Assembly: GCA_023439545.1 (NCBI GenBank)
Contig: JAEXNT010000006.1
Location: 1-58,763 of the forward strand
DNA: 58,763 bases
Direction of reading: 5' to 3'
DNA from: Bacillota bacterium
GTDB lineage: Bacteria; Bacillota; Clostridia; Acetivibrionales; DTU013
Positions 53,760 through 58,763 of the stretch are shown here, in pieces. The stretch's first letter is position 1, and each line of letters begins with the position of its first letter. The notes under the pieces are model-generated. The model was not told the origin of the DNA, did not search any database, and worked only from the letters and a program-made list of their open reading frames with translations. The position numbers and the translations under genes are program-made.

Positions 53760-54953
53760 ATGAATATGGTTGAATTGAAAAAGAAATTCATCGATATCTA
53801 CGGGGGCTCTGAAACAGGTATCCGCGTATTTTTCTCGCCCGGAAGAGTCAACCTTATAGGCGAGCACACGGATTATAACGGCGGCTACGTATTTCCCGCG
53901 GCTTTGACGCTGCGTTCGACCATTATTGCGAGACCGCGTGCGGACAGGGCCGTCAGGCTGATTGCAACGGATCTTGGAGTACAGGTGGAAGGCTCTCTTG
54001 ACAAGCTTGAAGAATACAAGGGCCTTAAGTGGGGCAATTATCAGCTTGGCGTCGCGGATGAGCTGCAGAAGGCCGGATACAAACTCACGGGCTGCGATCT
54101 CTTATATCATGATACGGTTCCGCTGGGCGCCGGACTCTCTTCTTCAGCCGCTATCGAAGTTGCTACGGCGATAACGCTGGTATCGCTCGGAAATTCGGCC
54201 CACGGCCTGAACCAGTCTGTCGATATGATACAAATGGCGCTCATCAGCCAGAAGGCTGAAAATAATTATGTAGGCGTCAACTGCGGTATAATGGACCAGT
54301 TCGCTTCGGCCATGGGCAAGGCGAACAACGCAATATTCCTGAATTGCAGGGATCTGAGCTACAAGCACGTTCCTCTCAATCTGAAAGGCTACAGGATTGT
54401 TATCGTCAACACAAATAAGAAACGCGGCCTGGCCGATTCAAAATATAATGAAAGAAGGAGCCAGTGCGAGCAGGCTTATGATATACTGAAGAAGTATATT
54501 CCAAACGCATCCTGTCTTGGCGAAATATCACTCAGGCAGTTTGACAGGTACAAGCACGAAATCGCGGACGAAACTGTCAGGAAAAGGGCGCAGCATGTCA
54601 TCGCCGAGGACGACAGGGTACTGAAGTCCATAGAGGCTTTGAACAACGACGATATAGCCCTTTTTGGCAAATACATGATAGAGTCGCACAATTCGTTAAG
54701 GGATTTGTATGAAGTTACCGGCATTGAACTCGATACGCTGGTCGAAGAAGCGTTGAAAATCGAGGGCACGGCGGGCGCAAGAATGACGGGCGCAGGTTTT
54801 GGCGGCTGCACTGTCAGCATTGTCCGTGAGGACGCAATTGATGAATTCATTGAAAAGGTCGGCACGGGATATACGGCAAGAACAGGTCTGACGCCTTCGT
54901 TTTATGTATCGGAAGTCGGCGACGGCGGCAGGGAATTGAAGGGGGCTGAATAA
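53760..54953 (+). CDS. galK: Galactokinase
   Basis: 397 residues. GHMP-kinase motifs are in order: FFSPGRVNLIGEHTDYNGGYVFP (galactose site), PLGAGLSSSAAIEVA (ATP-binding loop) and the C-terminal GARMTGAGFGGCTVS. It phosphorylates galactose at C1, feeding GalT. The ATG follows AAGGAGG. galE starts one base after the stop, so the genes are coupled. Confidence 0.97.
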   Translation: MNMVELKKKFIDIYGGSETGIRVFFSPGRVNLIGEHTDYNGGYVFPAALTLRSTIIARPRADRAVRLIATDLGVQVEGSLDKLEEYKGLKWGNYQLGVADELQKAGYKLTGCDLLYHDTVPLGAGLSSSAAIEVATAITLVSLGNSAHGLNQSVDMIQMALISQKAENNYVGVNCGIMDQFASAMGKANNAIFLNCRDLSYKHVPLNLKGYRIVIVNTNKKRGLADSKYNERRSQCEQAYDILKKYIPNASCLGEISLRQFDRYKHEIADETVRKRAQHVIAEDDRVLKSIEALNNDDIALFGKYMIESHNSLRDLYEVTGIELDTLVEEALKIEGTAGARMTGAGFGGCTVSIVREDAIDEFIEKVGTGYTARTGLTPSFYVSEVGDGGRELKGAE

Positions 54954-54954
54954 T

Positions 54955-55941
54955 ATGGCAATACTGGTCACGGGCGGAGCAGGGTATATAGGGAGTCATA
55001 CGGCGGCGGAGCTTCTCGCAGCCAATGAGGACGTCATCATTCTCGACAACCTCGAGAAAGGCCATAGGGGCGCGGTAAAGGGCGGAAAGCTCTGCAAGGG
55101 GGACCTTCGGGACGCGGAATTCCTCGACAGCGTATTCAAGGAGAACCGCATCGACGAGGTCATACATTTCGCGGCATATTCGCTGGTAGGCGAGAGCGTT
55201 ACCGAACCTCTGAAGTATTATAACAACAATATGGTATCTACGCTGCGGCTGCTTGACAAGATGAAGGAATACGGTGTGAAGCGGCTCGTATTTTCCTCGA
55301 CAGCGGCGACCTACGGAGAACCCGAAAATATACCGATCCTCGAAACCGACAGGACATTTCCCACCAATCCTTACGGCGAAACCAAGCTTTCCGTGGAAAA
55401 GGTGCTGAAATGGGCTGATAATGCTTACGGTATCAAATATGTATCGCTGCGCTACTTCAACGCCGCGGGCGCTCATATAAGCGGCGCCATCGGAGAGGAT
55501 CACAAGCCGGAAAGCCACCTGATCCCGATAGTACTGCAGGCGGCGCTTGGTAAAAGGGACGCGATACAGATATTCGGGGACGATTACAATACGCCCGACG
55601 GAAGCTGCATCAGGGATTACATCCACGTAACTGATCTAGCGATGGCGCATATCCTTGCGCTGAAGAGCCTGAGAAACGGCGGGGACAGCAGGATATACAA
55701 CCTCGGCAACGGCAAGGGCTTCTCTGTCAAGGAAGTCGTGAGTCTGGCCAGGAAGGTCACCGGGGTAAATATCAAGGAAGTCATCGCTCCCAGGAGGGCC
55801 GGAGATCCCGCCGTATTGGTGGCGTCTTCGGACAGGATCAAAGACGAGCTGAAGTGGGAACCGAAGTATGACGATCTTTCAACGATTATTGAAACGGCGT
55901 GGAAATGGCATAAGGACCATCCTGAAGGATACGGGGACTGA
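54955..55941 (+). CDS. galE: UDP-glucose 4-epimerase
   Basis: 328 residues. The NAD-binding GGAGYIGSHTAAELL, FSSTAATYGEP and catalytic YGETK (Tyr-x3-Lys) motifs, and LRYFNAAGA are characteristic. GalE regenerates UDP-glucose from UDP-galactose, completing the Leloir pathway, and can also supply UDP-galactose for surface glycans. Last gene of the operon; its stop lies inside a heptamer repeat. Confidence 0.97.
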   Translation: MAILVTGGAGYIGSHTAAELLAANEDVIILDNLEKGHRGAVKGGKLCKGDLRDAEFLDSVFKENRIDEVIHFAAYSLVGESVTEPLKYYNNNMVSTLRLLDKMKEYGVKRLVFSSTAATYGEPENIPILETDRTFPTNPYGETKLSVEKVLKWADNAYGIKYVSLRYFNAAGAHISGAIGEDHKPESHLIPIVLQAALGKRDAIQIFGDDYNTPDGSCIRDYIHVTDLAMAHILALKSLRNGGDSRIYNLGNGKGFSVKEVVSLARKVTGVNIKEVIAPRRAGDPAVLVASSDRIKDELKWEPKYDDLSTIIETAWKWHKDHPEGYGD

Positions 55942-55978
55942 AAACTGGAAACTGAACACTGAACACTGAACACTGTAC
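55937..55978. repeat. Heptamer microsatellite after galE
   Basis: Six tandem 7-mers of ACTGAAC and variants (ACTGAAA, ACTGGAA, ACTGAAC three times, ACTGTAC) start at the galE stop codon. Confidence 0.85.
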
Positions 55979-56002
55979 AATGATTAACCTGGATTTAAAC
56001 CG

Positions 56003-56037
56003 GAAGAGCAGGTCTTATATACAGGCCTGCCTCTTTT
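56003..56037 (+). terminator. Terminator of the gal operon
   Basis: AAGAGCAGG pairs with CCTGCCTCTT (one bulged G) followed by a short T-tract. Confidence 0.7.
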
Positions 56038-56111
56038 GCGTGCATACGGCCTGCTGATTTGACTATATGGAAAGTTATTGATATTATGTAGCGTAACGGA
56101 GGCAGCAAAGG

Positions 56112-56591
56112 ATGACTGACTGGAGCTGCTGCAATAATGGCGAATTTTCGAATATAGTGACGTTGCGTCGGAATTCAGGATGGATAACAAGCCGGGATCG
56201 AAATATGAGTATTAAAGAGAAAGCGAAACAACTTAAAAAAGACATCCCCGCCGTTTTTCTGGCGCTCGGGAAAAAGGAAACGCCATGGTATGCCAAAGCG
56301 CTGGCCGTTGTAACGGTTGGATACGCATTATCTCCTATCGATCTGATCCCCGACTTTATCCCTGTCCTCGGATATCTTGACGACATAATCATTTTGCCCA
56401 TGCTTACGGCAGCCACAATAAGGCTTATTCCCGAAGAGACAATAGTTCAATGCCGCGCGGAATCGGAAGAGCTTTGGAAAAACGGCAAGCCGGAAAAATG
56501 GTATTATGCGATACCCATAATGATTATATGGCTGATAATCATAGGTTTGATTTTGAAAGCGATCTTATTCTCTTCCCAGAAATACAAATAA
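56112..56591 (+). CDS. DUF1232 (YkvA-like) membrane protein
   Basis: 159 residues if begun at the ATG nine bases after GGAGG; the ATG at 56205 would give 128 residues, which fits the family better but has a poor ribosome site. The hallmark is YALSPIDLIPDFIPVLGYLDDIIILP in the middle, with one helix before and a C-terminal membrane helix (YAIPIMIIWLIIIGLILKAIL). The role of DUF1232 proteins is unknown. The 31-residue N-terminal extension is hydrophilic and unlike the rest. Confidence 0.8.
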   Translation: MTDWSCCNNGEFSNIVTLRRNSGWITSRDRNMSIKEKAKQLKKDIPAVFLALGKKETPWYAKALAVVTVGYALSPIDLIPDFIPVLGYLDDIIILPMLTAATIRLIPEETIVQCRAESEELWKNGKPEKWYYAIPIMIIWLIIIGLILKAILFSSQKYK

Positions 56592-56665
56592 GTATACAAA
56601 ATGTATAGTTTGTTTCAATTATATGATAAAATGTATCGTATATTATTTAAATACGGGAGGAAAAG

Positions 56666-57856
56666 ATGAACGAACGCTACTTTATTCGAATTCCTTCTGC
56701 CTATAAAAAAGAGTTTGATCAAAAGATTCTTGCTGTCAATCTGTACAGAGAGAAGCTCTCCTTATATGTGATTTTGATGCTGCTGTTCTTTTACCTGGGC
56801 GCCGATATACTTTTTTACAGGCCTAGATGGGATATTCTGCCTGCGTATAAAAGCTTGTTTTATATTCATATCGTGGGAATCATCATATACGCAGGCATCG
56901 GATTTCTGTATCTGGTAAACAAAAATAAGCAACCAGGCTTCAATAGAATTATTCACTACATAATTATTACAGTCCACCTCGCCATGGGTGTAGCCCTTTC
57001 CCTGAATGCTCAATTCATCCACGGGCAGTTATCGGCATATATTATAGCTCTGTTTTGCGTATCTTATATTCTCTTGCTGAATAACATCGAGGGCCTGATC
57101 TTTATATCATCATCGCTTATAGTATTTATTACCGGTTTAAATATGATTGAGCACAATGCCGCAAAACTAAACGGCAATATTATCAATTCGTTAACAATGG
57201 GGATAATTGTGTTTCTTTGTATCAGCTATTCGATGTATGTAAAGGAGTTTTTGATCAATAAGGAACTTGAAGCTTCTATTAATATGAAGGACGAATTCCT
57301 TTCAACGATATCACATGAGTTCAGAACCCCCTTAACCGTGATAAATTCGGCAATACAGGCTATGGAGCTTTTGCGGGGCGGAAATGAGCGACAGGCTGAA
57401 AGGTTATCTGGATAAGATAAAGCAAAATTCATTCCGGCAATTAAGGCTCGTAAACAACCTTCTGGACATAACGCGAGCCAATGCAGGGCATATCAAGATC
57501 AACAGGAGGAACACGAATATTGTCTGCCTGACCAAATGGGAGTCGGTATTCCTGAGGATAAAAAGGATTTGATTTTCGAGCGCTTCGGACAAGTCGATAG
57601 CTCGTTGACTCGCCAGGCAGAAGGAACAGGTATCGGCTTGTCATTGGTAAAGGTGTTTGCTGAAGCCTTGGGAGGAAGCATAACCGTAAAAAGTAAAGTC
57701 GGAGAGGGAAGCGCTTTTTGTTTGCTTCTCCCGAATACGGCAGCGGAGAGAGAGCAGGACGGGGATACGGATGCTGTATGCCTGAAGGAAATTGCGGATA
57801 ACAGGACTGTACAATCTACTACCATTGAATTTTCCGATGTTTATTTGGGTAACTGA
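56666..57856 (+). pseudogene. Sensor histidine kinase, disrupted
   Basis: The 5' part encodes about six membrane helices and the HisKA box (DEFLSTISHEFRTPLTVINSAI). Near 57380 the frame shifts: the coding sense continues in another frame as SDRLKGYLDKIKQNSFRQLRLVNNLLDITRANAG up to about 57530. There the sequence jumps from NTNIVCLTK to GVGIPEDKKDLIFERFG in the original frame, so the N-box half of the ATPase domain, some 80 residues, is missing. G2 (GTGIGLSLVK) remains. A frameshift plus an internal deletion in the ATP site make a working kinase very unlikely. Low-GC, like the hybrid kinase at 25.8 kb. Confidence 0.85.
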
Positions 57857-57945
57857 ATAATACCCGGTCAAGTCCTGCCTTTTTTTTATCACGACGTTAT
57901 GATAGAATTCATTCTGCTGGAAAAAATATATCCGGAGGACTTGAG

Positions 57946-58763
57946 ATGCTGCTTGCAGATGACTGGAAGGATTATGAACTGATAGATACGGGCGGAGGGG
58001 AAAAACTCGAACGCTGGGGACAATATACGCTCAGAAGGCCTGATCCGCAGGCAATATGGCCGATCACCGGAAATGAAATAGCCTGGGCCAGGGCGGACGC
58101 TCATTACCACAGGAGCAGCAGCGGGGGCGGAAACTGGGAATACCGGAAGAAGCTGCCCCCACAGTGGACTGTCCGGCACGGTGAACTGGAGTTTTATGTA
58201 GAACCTACAGGCTTCAAGCATACCGGGCTCTTCCCGGAACAGGCTGTCAACTGGAACTGGATGGAACATAAAATAGCCGGAGCGGGCAGGAAGATAAGTG
58301 TGCTTAACCTGTTTGCGTACACGGGCGGAGCAACAATCGCAGCGTCGCATGCCGGAGCGGAGGTGTGCCATGTAGACGCGGCAAAGGGTATGGTGACGCG
58401 GGCAAAAGAGAATCTGGCGCTCTCGAAGCTTGCCGACAGGCCTGTAAGATTTATCGTCGATGACGTGGTCAAATTCGTAAACCGCGAAATAAGGCGCGAC
58501 CGTAAATACGACGCAGTCATCATGGATCCGCCGTCATACGGCAGAGGCCCCAACGGAGAGCTTTGGAAGATCGAAGACGAATTGTACGGACTTATTAGTC
58601 TCTGCATAGACATACTGACTCCCGAGCCTTTGTTCTTCCTTGTAAACTCATATACAACGGGCCTTTCGCCCACAGTTATAGGAAATATGCTCAGGCTTTC
58701 CGTGCTGAAAAAGTTCGGCGGTTCGGTAAATGCGGACGAGGTGGGGCTGCGCGCAACTGCAAC
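57946..58763 (+). CDS. Class I SAM-dependent RNA methyltransferase, RlmI-like (3' end outside window)
   Basis: At least 272 residues, open to the window edge. The start is an ATG after CCGGAGGAC. The N-terminal part (DWKDYELIDTGGGEKLERWGQYTLRRPDPQAIW) and TGLFPEQAVNWNWM precede the SAM-binding loop VLNLFAYTGGATIAASHAGAEVCHVDAAKGMV. The MDPPSYGRGPNGE block is the NPPY-like catalytic motif of RlmI/YccW-type rRNA cytosine methyltransferases. No PUA domain is seen at the N-terminus, so the exact RNA target is open. Confidence 0.88.
   Translation, partial: MLLADDWKDYELIDTGGGEKLERWGQYTLRRPDPQAIWPITGNEIAWARADAHYHRSSSGGGNWEYRKKLPPQWTVRHGELEFYVEPTGFKHTGLFPEQAVNWNWMEHKIAGAGRKISVLNLFAYTGGATIAASHAGAEVCHVDAAKGMVTRAKENLALSKLADRPVRFIVDDVVKFVNREIRRDRKYDAVIMDPPSYGRGPNGELWKIEDELYGLISLCIDILTPEPLFFLVNSYTTGLSPTVIGNMLRLSVLKKFGGSVNADEVGLRATA

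Noticed and set aside
55937..55978. Phase-variable repeat affecting galE
   Set aside because: The heptamers begin at the stop codon, so slippage would change at most the last residue and the spacer.

Overview
The window looks like a piece of chromosome from a strictly anaerobic, Gram-positive member of the Clostridia. The evidence is a complete six-gene Rnf complex, [FeFe]-hydrogenase maturation genes (HydF, HydG and a TM1266-type regulator), S-layer homology domains, lipoproteins with classical lipoboxes, a YerC-type TrpR-like regulator, strong GGAGG ribosome binding sites, and TPP and cyclic-di-GMP riboswitches with intrinsic terminators. Genus and species cannot be fixed from the sequence alone.

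Layout. 1-1016: decayed end of an integrated element (integrase C-terminus) abutting a tRNA-Arg/tRNA-Gly pair. 1.1-4.5 kb: two tandem paralogous solute-binding lipoproteins without permeases. 4.6-9.1 kb: DinB-like protein, membrane acyltransferase, ceramide-glucosyltransferase-like GT and an acetyltransferase. 9.5-17.6 kb: yerC, a small secreted-looking ORF, secA, folC, a TPR membrane protein and thrC, with repeat-rich spacers. 17.9-19.6 kb: SLH-anchored GH18 protein. 19.7-24.9 kb: rnfCDGEAB. 25-28.9 kb: queT behind a structured leader, a low-GC hybrid histidine kinase, and a TPP-riboswitch-controlled thiT. 28.9-30.7 kb: FAD-dependent dehydrogenase and a zinc-ribbon protein.

30.8-37.1 kb is the most interesting stretch. 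A tRNA-Val(GAC) gene is followed by a 6.1 kb segment ending in an exact 18-bp copy of the tRNA 3' end, the signature of an integrated island. The island holds a catalytic-domain-only tyrosine recombinase bracketed by 25-bp perfect inverted repeats (each an internal dyad, like a recombinase crossover site). Next come a cyclic-di-GMP-I riboswitch with terminator and a cheA-cheW-mcp chemosensory operon. A candidate promoter inside the invertible cassette points toward the riboswitch. I propose a phase-variable, c-di-GMP-gated mobile chemosensory module; the parts are visible, but the coupling is inference.

37.2-43.5 kb: small hypothetical gene, GtrA-like protein, second chemoreceptor, and a ferrous-iron uptake cluster (feoA-feoB-Cys-rich protein) with two dyad operators beside a divergent DtxR/MntR-type regulator. 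43.8-46.8 kb: TM1266-like regulator, hydF, hydG. 46.9-52.5 kb: MerR/GyrI-like regulator, PadR plus DUF1700/DUF4097 pair, two short-chain dehydrogenases, AraC regulator. 52.6-55.9 kb: complete Leloir operon galT-galK-galE. The end holds a DUF1232 protein, a disrupted histidine kinase pseudogene and the start of an RlmI-like methyltransferase cut by the window edge.
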